DNA from: Tetmemena sp. SeJ-2015
Taxonomy: Eukaryota > Ciliophora > Spirotrichea > Sporadotrichida > Oxytrichidae
Direction of reading: 5' to 3'
DNA: 64,000 nucleotides
Assembly (NCBI GenBank): GCA_027382625.1
Contig: JAJKFJ010022587.1
Span: 1 to 64,000, forward strand
Shown here: positions 12,401 through 24,200 of the stretch, one piece after another
Numbering within the stretch: the first letter of the stretch is position 1
Layout: each line of letters opens with the position of its first letter
The notes under the pieces: model-generated
Told to the model about the DNA's origin: nothing
The model's input: only the letters and a program-made list of their open reading frames with translations
Databases searched by the model: none
Made by a program: the position numbers and the translations under genes

Positions 12401-15400
12401 TCCACATCTAAGAGTCAATACATTTTAATTGAGCCAGCCCCAGCGCCACTCTTCTCCTTTCCTTTTAGGTTATCAGCAGGAGCTCTATTAAGGTCATTGG
12501 CATCTGGCCCTCCACTAGCGGGATACTTCCCCCCATTTTTGTTGTACTATCCATAGTTGGAGAAGTAGAGCGAAACTATGTGATTGTAAAAATGGAGGAC
12601 ACTCTTGAAGTAGCGCATAATGTTGAGTGAGCAAAGGAGGAGATGGAATATACTTTCCTTGGAGGCCTGATAGAAGTCTATGTTCTAGGCGCTCATGACC
12701 TGAGAGATGAAAAGAGGCTCCTCAAAGTTGATCAAGTTGATTCCTCTTAGCTCTTCTATCATGAGGGATATAGACTGAGTGGAGAGAATGTCGGTGAGTG
12801 GGATTGTAGACACTATGTCTGATAGGAATAAAGAGATTGAGTAGGTCTTTACACTCTCTTGCCACTGCTCGTCAAATATTAAATTACTATGTGTAAGGTT
12901 TGATGATAAGTAAATATGAGGGTTTCATTTAGGAGCTTCATAGACTCTGGCGTGTGAGACATTCTTAGCAAGTTAAACCATATATGCGAAGTAGAAATTG
13001 AGTAATATTTATAGCAAAGAATTTAGCTACAAGCCTTAAGAATTCACTGAACATGCTCCTATGAGCTCTCTGATTCTCAATCAATTATGAGTTTCTCTAT
13101 TAAGCTGCACTGTGATTTATATTAAAAAGTGTTCATTCATTATATAACAACTGAGTTAGTTGTTCTAGGGAGTTCTGATTTTGTATGAAGCAGAGCCCTG
13201 GTTGAAAAAGTCTGGCTATGATATGTGCTTGGAGAAATCCATGATAAATATATTGGTCTTGAGGGCGACATCAATCAGAGATTTCTTTATCATGAGGATC
13301 GACTCCAAACAGACTTCAATCACCTAGTAGAGTATGATGCGATTATTCTAGTATTCCAAGTAAGAGTTGAGCATACTCAGCTGCTGCTGAAGATCTAAGG
13401 CAAATTGAGTTTGTGTCTTATCCAAATAGAGCTAGATCAAATACTTCAAACGTCTGTCAACAGTATACAAGAGCACATCTAACTTCTTTCTTAGTCGCTC
13501 TTTCGAGACAGTAGATGAAGCTGATGAGGAGGATTTTGATTAAAATCATGAGAAAAAACTAATAACTTTACAATTTGATGTAGAGGGAGTGTTGACTTCA
13601 AAAGCAATTCCATTATGAAACCACATAGTATTTTAATTCCCTAGAGTAGTCACTCCATCATAAATAATTTGATTTATATGTAATCTCGATAAAATTTATC
13701 ATAAATAATTTGATTTATATGTAATCTCGATAAAATTTATCTTGGTTTCTTTCCTTTCTAAAGTAGAACTCATCATCTGCTTCATCGAAAGAGAGGTTAT
13801 GCTGGTTTAGACTCTTTATAGGAGTGCCGCTTATTGGAGGAGCCATGTTAGAGCTACCATGATTCATTAGATTGTTGACCATGAATAGGTTGTTGCTGAA
13901 AGACGAGTTGGGATGCATCTTGGCCGCGGAGTAGGCATTATATATCTTCTAGTCAAATCCCTTTTCCTTTGCTGCAAATGTGGCCAGCTCATTATTCACC
14001 TACCTCCTGAAATAAGTAAGTATCATTTGCACATTTGTATTAAAAATCCTGAGAATGTCCTCATTAAGGAAAGTGAACTTGCGGTAGATCTTAAAGACTA
14101 TCTTCTCTTCTTGATACAACTACTGCTTAAACAGTGATAAATTTTAAGTTAAAATATTATCCTTTCTCTATGAAAACACTGAGCCCTTCTTGAAGAGAGC
14201 GGATAATTTTTCTTGAGTTTCTAGCTTACAGTAAGTAGAGACTATAAACATTTTGTTCCTGGGTGTTTAAGTTTGTGGCTGAGTAGCCACCTCCGAAGCC
14301 GACAGTTTTCCCCTCTGTGTTAGTATTCAAATCCTCATCCTTCATCTCCTCTGTATCTGACTGATTGGCCTCTGTAATCTGTTACAGCTAATGAGGATCG
14401 AAACCTTGGCCTCCTTGATTAAGCAGCGGGTGCTGGAATGAGATCTTATTAGGGGAAGGATTTAAAATGCGGCCGTGAGAAGTGATTGTAATCTTCCCAT
14501 CTTAAGCCATCTCGTGGTCGATATTTGAGTCTATCAGAATGGACTAATTTTCGAGAGATAGGATTTACTTGAGCTGCTTTTTATTTTAGAAGTTCTCAGA
14601 GCCAATAAAGGCATTAAGGGCCTAGATTGGATGTCTCAGGAAACGGATTTCCTCTACATCATATCTTTTAAGAAGCATAAACGCCAAGTTTATAATACCA
14701 TAGTCTCATAATTAAAGTTCATTACAACTACTCTTGCTCTCTGATTTGTAGTTCTAATTTCTTGAAGCTTTTAATTTTTAAGGTCTATGATTCTTTAGTT
14801 TTGCAAGTTAGTAACTTAGTTCATGACATCGCTTAAATCCTTAATTGAACCTCTGTTTTTGAAAATATTCTCTGCTGTGTACGATACACTTATGCTTATG
14901 AAATGTTAAATGACCATTATAGATATATGCTTCTCTGAAGTCTAAGACTCATAGTTCTATTCTTCTACTGATTTTGAATTTACTAGTTCACCATTCTAGG
15001 TTAGCCTGCTGTTTTGCGAGCTGATTGCACCAACTCGATTTCTCTTTTCTAACTTATGAGGGCAGCTAGGTCGTTAGTCAAACAAGACTCTCCTAATTAA
15101 AAGGCTAGCTGTCTCAGTTTCTCCTCTGCATTATCGTAGAGGTAGCCATTTTAACCATCACCCATATCATCCACAAAGGACCCATTAATCTCATCGTAGA
15201 TGGATATATTCTGATCCTCACTCTCATTATTCTAATTATTATGGGGGTTTGAAGAAGTCTACCTTCCCTAATTAAACTAGCTTAGCTGATGAGGGTTTGG
15301 TGAGGTGCTTGGCTGATTGGTTTGGAAATTGAGAAGCAAATTAGTGCTCAACTTCTTTTGAACTGTGACTAATTAGTTCTCAAAGTTATTATTGGAATAA

Positions 15401-17448
15401 ACTGAGACTTGGTTTGATCTATTACTCGACTTATTGTGATGGTGCTATTGGAATTGACTGTTTGTCATAGTCAGTTGAGATCCGAAAGGAGCTTAAGCAT
15501 GTGAAGTTGTGTAAAGTCCAATGCCAGGATCATAAAATAGAAATCATTATAAGAGGTATAGATGCATTTTTATCAGCTCTCTATACACTCAGTGTGTTGT
15601 CGTTAACGATTGAATTGATGTTAAGTTTTGGGATCAATGGGCCTTTCCTCTGCTGCGAAGTTGATTTCTAAGTCTATTCGCCTCTATTCATATCATAAGA
15701 GTTCTATTGCTAGAGTAGTAAACTGTCTTTGTTCTTTCCAGACACTTCACCCTCCCCACCATACATAATTTGATTGAAGTTAGACACAGAACCGAGCTTC
15801 AGAGTTTACTTTCTGCTCATAGACATCTGTCTTCTAGTAAGTCTAGACTTTGCTAAAGTATTTTGCGGAATGAAGCTGAGTTTAAATGCCTGGCTTAAAA
15901 TAAAGCTAATAAGTTGTGGCTCATAGATGTAGAGCTCATTTAAGCTAGTGGCATGTTGAAGTAGTTGTTCATCACCGAGTTTGACTGAGAATATTGCTAC
16001 TGTAGCGCAAGTTGATTCTACATGGACTAGACTTAACTCATCATCAAAGGTGGAACTTGCCTATCAACTCCACCTAGACCTGGAATCTTAGGGCGGTTAG
16101 TATCCCCACTCTAGCTTCCCTTCTTGTCGTAGTCTATATCCAAACAAACAATTCATTTATAAAATATCCTCATCATGCGAATCCTAAATGAAATTGTAAA
16201 ATTAATATAATGCTCACTTCTTTAACAGGCACAACTGCATTCTTATTTCCTGAAGGAGGCTCCGAAGAAGCTCTGTTAAAGCTCATCTTCTTTGCGTAAG
16301 TGTTTCTGTCAAGGTAGTTAGAATTTTGGCCAACCTTTCCTGACTTGTCATCTTCATTTTGTATTCTCTGATTATGATTCATCGGGCTCTGTGTAGGCTG
16401 AATATGGATCTTTGAACTGCTCTTTCCGCTCTAAAGCCCTTGAGCTATCTAATTACTTCCCTAATTCACCTAAGAGTTGATTTAGTAGCTGCCTATTATT
16501 AAAGCTTAAAAAGAAAATTAATTTGAATTCTCATTTACCTTGGCCGAGGACCAACTAGTTCAAATTCTCTTCTTGATTCTGCTAACCTCCACTTGCTAAT
16601 GCAATCATGCTTTGGTTCATCTATAATGTCTCCTCTTTGAATAGCAGCGGCAGTAGGTTAAATAACTCACTCAGGACATCCTTGTCTTTAGCTATACTAA
16701 GTAGATGCTTGGAATTCTGGAAAAGCTTGTTCATTGCTAAGTATACCTGTAGGCACTGCACTTACTATCCACTTGTGCATATAAGCAAAAGGAAATGGTA
16801 TTATTGTGTTAGTTGACTGGTGCATTCTGAGATGCTTCACGAAGCACTAGAGAATTATAGTGGAGACCTCATATTGGAGATCTCCATCTTCGTTCTCTTG
16901 CATTTGAAGTAGGATGTACACACTCAAGTCGAAACACATGTCGAAGAGAGTTTTCTTATCCTCACCCCTCTCTCCAAATAGAGACTGAAAATACTGAATG
17001 CTTTGCTAATAGATAATTTAAAAATGAATTTTATAAGGTATTTGCTGATTAGCAGCGCCAGCAGCATTTGAAAAAGGAAAGTGTGAATTTGAGTTAGCAT
17101 TATTATCTAAAGTCTGATAGTTGCTCTAGTATTAGCTCGTAAAGTTCATGTTTAAATTACTCTAGCTCTCTGGCTTTTGAGTCTCGTGTCTCTCAAATCT
17201 AGCCGGTCTTCAAAAACTTATACACTAGTAACTAGTATCAATATGTTGCTAAGTCTGTTGGGGTTGTTCAACTTCTTTGCATTGACAACATCTATGGTTT
17301 CATTCTGAGGTGAAGCATTTTTCTTCATTTTTTCAAGATCCTGCAGAATCTCCTTTGCACTTTTGTTGAAAAGAGTTGGGAGGGTTGTCTTGAATCTCAA
17401 GTAGGTATTCTGGCAGAACATAGTGTGAAAAAGTGTCTCAATGAACAT
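6463..17448 (-). CDS. Giant protein with tandem repeats and C-terminal protein kinase
   Basis: From ATG 17448 I could follow coding sequence, IES by IES, to a TGA at 6463. The order is: a helical region (MFIETLFHTMFCQNTYLRFK; FGERGEDKKTLFDMCFDLSV), a long Gln/Asn/Ser-rich part (16.4-13.7 kb), a second helical region (RLRKKLDVLLYTVDRRLKYL; EQWQESVKTYSISLFLSDIV), five repeats (10.1-11.1 kb), a Pro-rich linker (KPERKERTLTPPPPLKIPIP), then a kinase at about 7570-6480. Kinase landmarks are IAEGAYAKVYEG, VAIKQ, HYDIKCDNVLI, ADFGECK, SPEMLQL and SDIWSAGCMFYELL, so the catalytic Lys, Asp and DFG are present. The family is not recognised. Pointer joins at 8671, 12220, 13540, 13660 and 7888 all keep the frame, which argues for one gene. 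Not every join was traced, and two genes end to end remain possible. Confidence 0.55.
7888..7928. other. IES, 41 bp, pointer TCATC (GATGA on the coding strand)
   Basis: Pointer copies lie at 7883-7887 and 7924-7928. Excision gives ARPIYQDEELHVLMISLLTC just upstream of the kinase domain. Confidence 0.78.
8671..8709. other. IES, 39 bp, pointer TTGAGTT (7 bp)
   Basis: Pointer copies lie at 8664-8670 and 8703-8709. On the minus strand excision gives KLLNINSSNNGDSSGTASQ, joining the repeat-bearing part of the giant protein to the kinase-bearing part. Confidence 0.85.
10092..11060 (-). repeat. Five tandem protein-coding repeats of about 70 residues
   Basis: Starts of the repeat cores lie near 10936, 10735, 10519, 10316 and 10092, spaced 201-224 bp. 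Each encodes a core like LPFAMPKLNVAGLGLSEL followed by KSDDVINMKIQDYAK, with a Pro/Gln-rich spacer between cores. The last copy has diverged (GFALPKLKIEGLTLSELNPD). DNA identity between copies is moderate while the protein core is nearly constant, so the core looks selected. No known domain was recognised. Confidence 0.85.
11015..11048. repeat. Doubled IES: two exact 15-bp units plus a third pointer AGCT
   Basis: AGCTATAAAAATAAG occurs twice in tandem (11015-11029, 11030-11044) and is followed by AGCT (11045-11048). Excision between the first and last AGCT gives, on the minus strand, GLPFGLKLNITGLGLSELK, which restores the first protein repeat. The layout is pointer-IES-pointer-IES-pointer. 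Confidence 0.85.
12220..12257. other. IES, 38 bp, pointer TACTGA (6 bp)
   Basis: Pointer copies lie at 12214-12219 and 12252-12257. On the minus strand excision gives ILYQYMYLITPPNGLLSQYL in frame. Confidence 0.82.
13540..13578. other. IES, 39 bp, pointer TTTGA
   Basis: Pointer copies lie at 13535-13539 and 13574-13578. On the minus strand excision gives FEVNTPSTSKSSSSASSTVS in frame and removes a TGA. Confidence 0.8.
13657..13741. repeat. Doubled IES: two exact 41-bp units with three ATC pointers
   Basis: The 41-bp unit from 13659 is repeated base for base from 13700. ATC lies at 13657-13659, 13698-13700 and 13739-13741. Excision between the outermost ATC copies gives, on the minus strand, KERNQDGVTTLGNQNTMWF in frame. 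Keeping one or both copies introduces a TGA soon after. Confidence 0.85.
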
Positions 17449-17651
17449 TTTCTGAGTCTAATCACCTGCTTAGATGCCCAAAGATGCTGCTAAATTCTGC
17501 TACTATCAATGCAAATTAATTGAAAAAGAATAAATTTTAATAGAAAATGACAACAATTTTAATTTCTAATTTTATTAAAATTTTTTCCTATAAAAAATAA
17601 AATTATTAAAATACGATAACCTTGATCTTAATAATTTGATTATAATACAAA

Positions 17652-18472
17652 TCAAAATCTTTCTATATTAATTCTGCATGTTTCTAGAAAGACAAACAAA
17701 TTATTCATAAACTCATATAAAATTATTCTGTGGGAATTAGCTTAACTAAATTAATGCTGCAACTGAGAGCCCCCTGCTGGAACTGCTCCAGCGCTATACG
17801 TTTGCAATAGAACGCCTCCATCCCCTAGACCAAGTTCAGCTTGTCTATTTTCCTCCAGGAGCAGAAATATTTCTCTCAGATATTCAAGCAAATGATATCC
17901 AATGAAGTTTTGCGGCTTTTAAGTTTTCAAAGACAACGCATAGTTCTTGGCTTTGAGAATCACCTTCTCTAGAGTTTGCTTGCAAAGCTATGGAAGAGAA
18001 AATTATGGGGATGAAGCATTTCTCTCGTTCATATCAGAAACTAATTCATTATAATTCTTTGTTTAAAGATTACTCCTCGCATTCTGAGGAGGTGCTTTTG
18101 ATTGCTATTACATTGTGTGTGGTATTGCCACTCTATTTAAATTTAAATTTATAAACTTAGAGATCCAATCATTCCATTCATCTATCTCTCTTCTAATTAG
18201 AAATGAAAATGAAATAAGTAATTCATCACTGAAGAAATAAAAAGTTAGCTTAATATCTACATCTTTAACTACGAGAATCACAGTGTCGTGGGTGTGAATT
18301 ATTTCTTCTGCGTTTGTAGTATGATATCCTCATGGATTATGTATTCACTTCCTTCTTTATTATCTTGCATCCCCAGTTCAAGTAAGATATTTCCTTCCTC
18401 TTCTTCTTATTGTCTTTCCTGTTTCGATTTCTACGTTCTGTGTTCCTGAGATTCAATAATTTCATCATTCAT
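17652..18472 (-). CDS. Uncharacterised protein, about 250 residues
   Basis: The frame starts MNDEIIESQEHRTQKSKQER (Glu/Gln-rich), then has a one-base shift near 18288, then continues HDTVILVVKDVDIKLTFYFF, REIDEWNDWISKF and, after an intron-like join near 18000, KQTLEKVILKAKNYALSLKT and GYHLLEYLREIFLLLEENRQ. It ends with TGA at 17652. The second half is predicted helical and resembles a small complex subunit, but I do not recognise a family. ATG 18472 overlaps the stop of the next upstream gene by four bases (ATGA). An alternative start at ATG 18113 would drop the first half. Confidence 0.5.
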
Positions 18473-18744
18473 ATTATAAATTTTGGGCAATATAATGATA
18501 ATTTATTTCTTATAGCTTATTATTTTAAAAGAGAAGTTGTAAGTTGATGCTACACAAAGAAAAATGGGACTAGAACTGTCACTCCGATAGCAATCGTAAG
18601 GAAGCTTAAGAACTTGGAGGGGTAGTTCTTTTGTCCAAACTCTTTCATGGCTTATTTTTGCTAGGCTTGTATCTTTTAGGCCTTGTCCCCGTCTATCTTT
18701 CTGAGCTTTCCTCTGTATTTTAAAATGTGAGGACGAAAAACCAT
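18469..18744 (-). CDS. Small single-pass membrane protein, about 91 residues
   Basis: The frame MVFRPHILKYRGKLRKIDGD is basic and is followed by one hydrophobic segment, FLSFLTIAIGVTVLVPFFFV, and a short tail. A basic N-terminus with one membrane span near the middle is common in small mitochondrial inner-membrane assembly factors, but nothing more specific can be said. The tail after QHQLTTSLL is AT-rich and could be untranslated if an unseen intron or IES brings in an earlier stop. The TGA overlaps the ATG of the downstream gene. Confidence 0.5.
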
Positions 18745-18974
18745 TATCAATTTATTTTTTAATCCACTTAATTCATTTCAAAGTTTATCATCAGTCCTTT
18801 TGATCGTATAAAATAAATAGCATTTTTGAATTAAAATGTAAGAAAAATGTAAGAAAATGTAAATTAATTAAAAAAATAACAATTGCTTAGAAGACTTTTT
18901 CTTAAAGTATAAATTTAAAACAAAAATAGTTTACCAATTTATTTTCTTTGAAAGTAACTTTATTTTATTTTAGT

Positions 18975-21105
18975 AGTTTATAAATTTGTGGAAAGATAAT
19001 TTGAGCAGTCAGTCAAAGAAGAAGATAGTGGTAGTTTCCAAGAACTAGATAACTTTCAGTGACGAGAAGCCTAGTGACAAGCACATTAGAACTACTAGTT
19101 AAGCTATAAATGCTTTTAAAGATAAGATGAATAACACTCAACCTCAGAATATAAATGAGCAGGTGGTGTCTCCACAAATTAAATAAGAGGGAATAGAAAT
19201 GCTAAGCAGAGAGTAAATGTGCTCTTCTGTCTCAAATATTTTCATCAATTTCGATCAAGGCAATGCAAGTAGAAATGTCACAGACATTCATCCACAAAGT
19301 TATTTTATAATTCTTAAAGAGGAAAAAACTCTCATTTTTATATCCCATAGATTTTATAACATACTCAAGCCAATTAATTATGAAGTTTAGAATCTTTTAT
19401 TGAGAAAAAAATTATTTTTCTCTTTGTTTGGAAACAAATTGTACCAAATATAAATACCCTTAATAGCTAAATTTAAATAAAGTTAGAGCTAAAACCCCTA
19501 AAGTTAACGAGGAGTTGAAGGCAATATTCATCTGTCAGTTAGTTCTCTATCTATCAAACAAAGAAAGTACTTGCCTCTGACACCAAAGAGTGCTTCCCAT
19601 AATAGAGGGGAGCTTAAGGTCCCCAAAATAGTCAGAGCTACTTTTCAAAATGTAGCAGATATATAATTGGAAAAATATATCGCCAAAATTTAACTTTAAA
19701 ATTTAAAGTTTACAGACTGCTGGTGCCAAGACAGACAATTATTTCTTTAATTTTCTAGGGATTTTCAAAAATAAGGATTTTTAATTAAAGAGACCAATTT
19801 AAGTCTTAAGAATTTAATTATAAGGCTTTCTTAAAATTAAAAAAATATATACGAAACTATTGATAGTTTATTTTTTGATGTATTTATATAAATTTACAGA
19901 CAGAGAGAATGGAAGATAAAATTCAGCGAAATCAGTTAGATAAATTGCAAATGCTGCTTCACCTCTGCTTAGGATAGATAAGAAATAGATTGATGAGAAG
20001 CCTTCCCCCAAACTACAAAGCCATATCAAGCCTAAAGACTCGCACTAGAACCATTTACCTTAGGAACCTTTCCTCTCTGGAGTTTATAAAAATATACTTC
20101 ATCTTTTTTAACAGAGAAGAATAGAAAATGCCAGATACTATAAACACTACAGATAAGAATTAATAAGACAGTCTGCTCCCCTAACTGAAAATCTAGGATG
20201 GAAGGTACCACTATCAGCATATCTTGTAATCCAACCATGATATTAAAATTAGAAAAATAAGCCAGCAACACTTCAAAAAGATAACTTAAGAAATAGAGTC
20301 AAGAGTCTAGAGCGACCATAAAAACCCTGGACAAAACTAGTAAAATCAAGAAACAATCAAGCAAGTTTAAATTTAAAGTACAATTGAAAATGAATAGGAG
20401 GAGGTTCTTGTCTCAAGTCCTCTGAGGAAGAATAGATCTCAACAACATCTTCTTTAACATCAAAAGATAATTAGTAATCACAATCAAATTGAAAAGAGTC
20501 TTGAGAGAATCACTAAGCCAATCAAATCAAGATTGTAAAATATTACGCAGCTAATCCATGGGGGTGAAATAAAAGCTTAAATTCAAAATATTTAAGAGAA
20601 AACAGAAAACGACACTAGCTTGATTTCGTAGGCGCAAATTCCACCCAATCTTAATTTGACCTATGACTCAAGACTAGTTGCCCTTAAGAGCAAGCTGAGT
20701 CAACTCTCTGCTTTTAGTGGTTAAAATGAAATTAAATAAGATGATAAAAAGGGCTCTTTGAGTCATAGATAGTACAACAATTAGGCTATTGCATTATTTT
20801 AAATAAATTCTTACTTTAAGATTTAACTTATATATTTTTAATTACAAAGTGAGGAGTAAGCTATGAGATATGACTAGAGCAAATAAGAGGCGGATAAGAT
20901 GATAGCTACACTGCTCGCTCCAGAAAGCACCGCTAAGTATCAAAAGCGAATGTCCGTTAATAGCGTAGATAGGTATACAGGTGCAGTTTAAGTCAACCTA
21001 GGAGAATAGATGACCAGAAATAGATCTCACTCTTATAGGAGAAAGTAAAGATCTAAAAAGTAAAGACAAGCACTAGCTTTTATGAGCCAAACTTCACAGA
21101 ATTGA
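18975..21105 (+). CDS. Uncharacterised Gln/Lys/Ser-rich protein
   Basis: Coding pieces are KNQITFSDEKPSDKHIRTTS (about 19045), NIHLSVSSLSIKQRKYLPLT (about 19520-19580), NAASPLLRIDKKQIDEKPSP (about 19950-20010) and a long open stretch from 20130 to 20790 (SLERITKPIKSRLQ and similar). It ends SYRRKQRSKKQRQALAFMSQ before TGA at 21103-21105. Large AT-rich stretches at 19300-19490 and 19670-19900 separate the pieces and probably contain IESs or introns that were not resolved. One IES (20790-20864) is clear. The start is not determined. The sequence looks largely disordered and basic. No family is recognised. Confidence 0.45.
20790..20864. other. IES, 75 bp, pointer GCTAT
   Basis: Pointer copies lie at 20785-20789 and 20860-20864. 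Excision gives YNNQAMRYDQSKQEADKMIA in frame. Confidence 0.8.
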
Positions 21106-21287
21106 AGTACAAAGCTATAAAAGCTATTATTTCTCGTTTACTTCATTAATTTATTCATTAATATAATCACTCTATTCTATAAAATCTTGAACGATAAATT
21201 ATTCTTAATAAAATAGGTTAAATCAAATGCATAAATAGAATATCCTTAAACTAGCCTTTAGTATTAGATCTCGATTTATTTACTTAA

Positions 21288-24200
21288 ATGAATCTGATCA
21301 ACCCCCAACTGTATCAGAAAGCCACACCTCCCAGCCCAACTAAAACTCAAAATGCATTAGCAGGTTCTTCATTTAGAGTCTCTAATAACCTAAATAAAAG
21401 TCCTTAACGAAATCCTTAACCTCAGAGTATTTCCTCTTTTTCCACTTCTAATAAAAATCGAGAGTTACTGCAGAACAGAGAGACTGCTATTTCTTAGATT
21501 TCAAAGCACAGTAATCGAGCTCAAAATGCTACTAGGAGCGAGATAAGATAGTAGTAAATAACGCTCCAAGAGATCGACGATCAAGGCTATGGGCAATTCT
21601 TAAACGGACCTAATTTCTTTGGTACCGATCCTTAATCGATTCAGCCTGCCTAATAAAATGTTCAGAGTTTCCTAAATGGTTACTCAAATGCCATCCATAA
21701 ACCTTAACACTCCTAAGCAGCGATATAACCATTATATCATCCAAACATGCAAACAAGTTGCCAGAAAGATAGTGGCCCTCTATTTGCATCTGGCTCTAAG
21801 ATTCTACAGTAAAAGGTTTAGTAGATCTAGTAATAGAATTAGTAGGCAGCTAAATAGGCACAAACCAATGACGGCATATTGTAAAATCAGTTGAGAACTT
21901 AGTAGCAGCAGCAACAGCAATTGCAAAAAATTAAGTAGAAGGATCAAAGAGAAAATACCAGAAGTTTGCAGAGATAGGATTTGCAATAAAAGCAAACTCA
22001 ATCTTCAAAAGAGCAGAATGGAATTAGGCTAGCAAAACTCAATTAGAAAATAAGCTCGGATCTCAAAAGCTCTAGCTTTGTAATTCCTGATGAGGTTGAT
22101 AAGTAGCTAGCCAAAAAGAATGAAATGAAAGATGAGGATGAAATGGATACATCAGAAGAAGAAGGGGACAGTGATGAGAGTGGGTCCTCTGATGATGAGA
22201 GAGAAGACATGAATATGGAATCTGCAGATGTGAGATACATCAAGAAAAGCTGCCATATATTATGTTTAAACTATTTGCCTTGGCTCGGGATCGTTTAGTG
22301 AGATATATAATGCTTACGACAAGGTTCTGAACAGAGAAGTAGCTTTAAAAATGGAAAAGAGTGACAAGGCAAAAAAGATACTGGAAGGTGAGTATGAGCT
22401 ACTTAGAAGATTATAAGGCCTTCCTTGAATAGTAGAGGTGTATGATTATGTGAAGGACGAGAATATCTCGAAATTGAACTTTATTGTGATGGCATTAAAA
22501 GGAGAAAATTTAAGTAACTTTTAGAAATCTTGCAAAAGCTTCAAGCATTTTGAAGCAGCTGATATTCTGATATATAATTGAAGAGGAAATAAAACCCCCT
22601 CAGTATGTAAATGAATCTCATCCGTAGACTGCGAAAACACTGCTTTTCAGTCTAGTAATCTAACATTATAGATCTACGAGTGTGGAACTATTACAGTTAT
22701 CTAATGGCTTCTTGGTTCACAATTATCTACTCTCCCCTATACTATATATTCATAGCATTACTGATTAATTACCTAATTATATCGCATATTAGGTTATCCA
22801 TTTTGAAGTGAAGCCTTTATAAAATTGGAGGCTGATCTCCCTATCCCCCAAGATTCTGACTTTTCTCCACGAGTCCTATACTTTAACTTTCTCATTTAAT
22901 ACTTATATTTTGATATAAATGCTCGAAGCCATTCAATCAGTGCATTAGAGAGGCCTTATTCATAGAGATATTAAGCCAGTAAGATAATTTGACATGACTT
23001 AAGCTTCATTTATAGGCTAATTTTGTGTTAGGCGCAAAGCACGAGAAAAACAAAGTTTATCTTGTAGACTTCGGTTTGGCCAAAGAGCACATTTGTCCTA
23101 AGACTAATCGACCTTACGATGCGAGGCCTAACACTGAATTTAGAGGAACTATTGCCTATGCTAGTCTCAACGCTCATAGGAGGTAGGATCTTTCAAGAAG
23201 GGATGACTTGTGGAGCTTATTCTTCATAATCCTAGAATTCCTTGGAGAAACACCTAGTTTTCATATTAAGATTTTAGCTAATATTTTTTTTTTAAGTTGG
23301 AAGCAGCGTAAGTTGTAGATAGATTAGGTATCTTAAATAAAGCTTAAATTTATTCGATCCTTCTTGGGATGAGTATTCAATTAAATATTAGTGAGCTGCA
23401 AAGATCAAGTCAGGGAAGTGAAAGCAAAATGCCTCAAGAATCCTAAGAAGCTTCTCTATCCTGAGTTGAGTAAAACTTACTGATAGATCGATGATATTTT
23501 ACAACTTTTAATAACAAGCGCTTTTTTAATTTTAAGGATGATATTTTCGAAAGTATTCAGAATCTAGGATATGCAGACTGCCCTAACTACAAATATATAC
23601 AGTAAGGTTTATTGCGTATAGAATTCTTTACTTATCCCTCACTTACTTTTAGAGAGAAGTTGGCCGATATAAAGCGCCAAAGCCTTGAAGCTTTTAAGCA
23701 TTAAAAGGAGAAGATAATGATGTAGAGCATGAACCATCTGCATCAACAGTCAGTTCAAATGAAACAGCAGCAACAGCAATAAATTATTCTATAATAGCAG
23801 CAGTAGCAGCAGTAATAAGACTCTAGTGCTTAACCTGAAGCCTTTCAAAGTGAAGTATTAGGCTAATAGCAGCAGACGAATAGTGGGATGCCCTAGACCT
23901 TCATCTTGAATAATCAAACTCTCAACTAGTAAACTCTAGTGAGCATTCCTGCTCAAAACGGCTAATAGTAGCAGCAGATGATACTCCTCTCTTTTCCACT
24001 TGTAGGAGATAATAACAATGTGCTAAAATAGGAAACCTCAAAACAGCTAAGAGGAGAAGATAAGCAAATAGAATAAGAAGAATCATTAAGTGAAAATACT
24101 GAGTCTGAAGAAAAGAATGAGGATCAAAATGACTACCAAGAAATGTAGCCATAGAGCTTCCCATAGCTCTAATTGAATCTCTAGGTAAACTAGCAACCAT

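Noticed and set aside
19620..19630. CCCCAAAA word as a possible telomere or Oxytricha-type transposon end
   Set aside because: A single copy inside a coding stretch (LKVPKIV); no tandem array.
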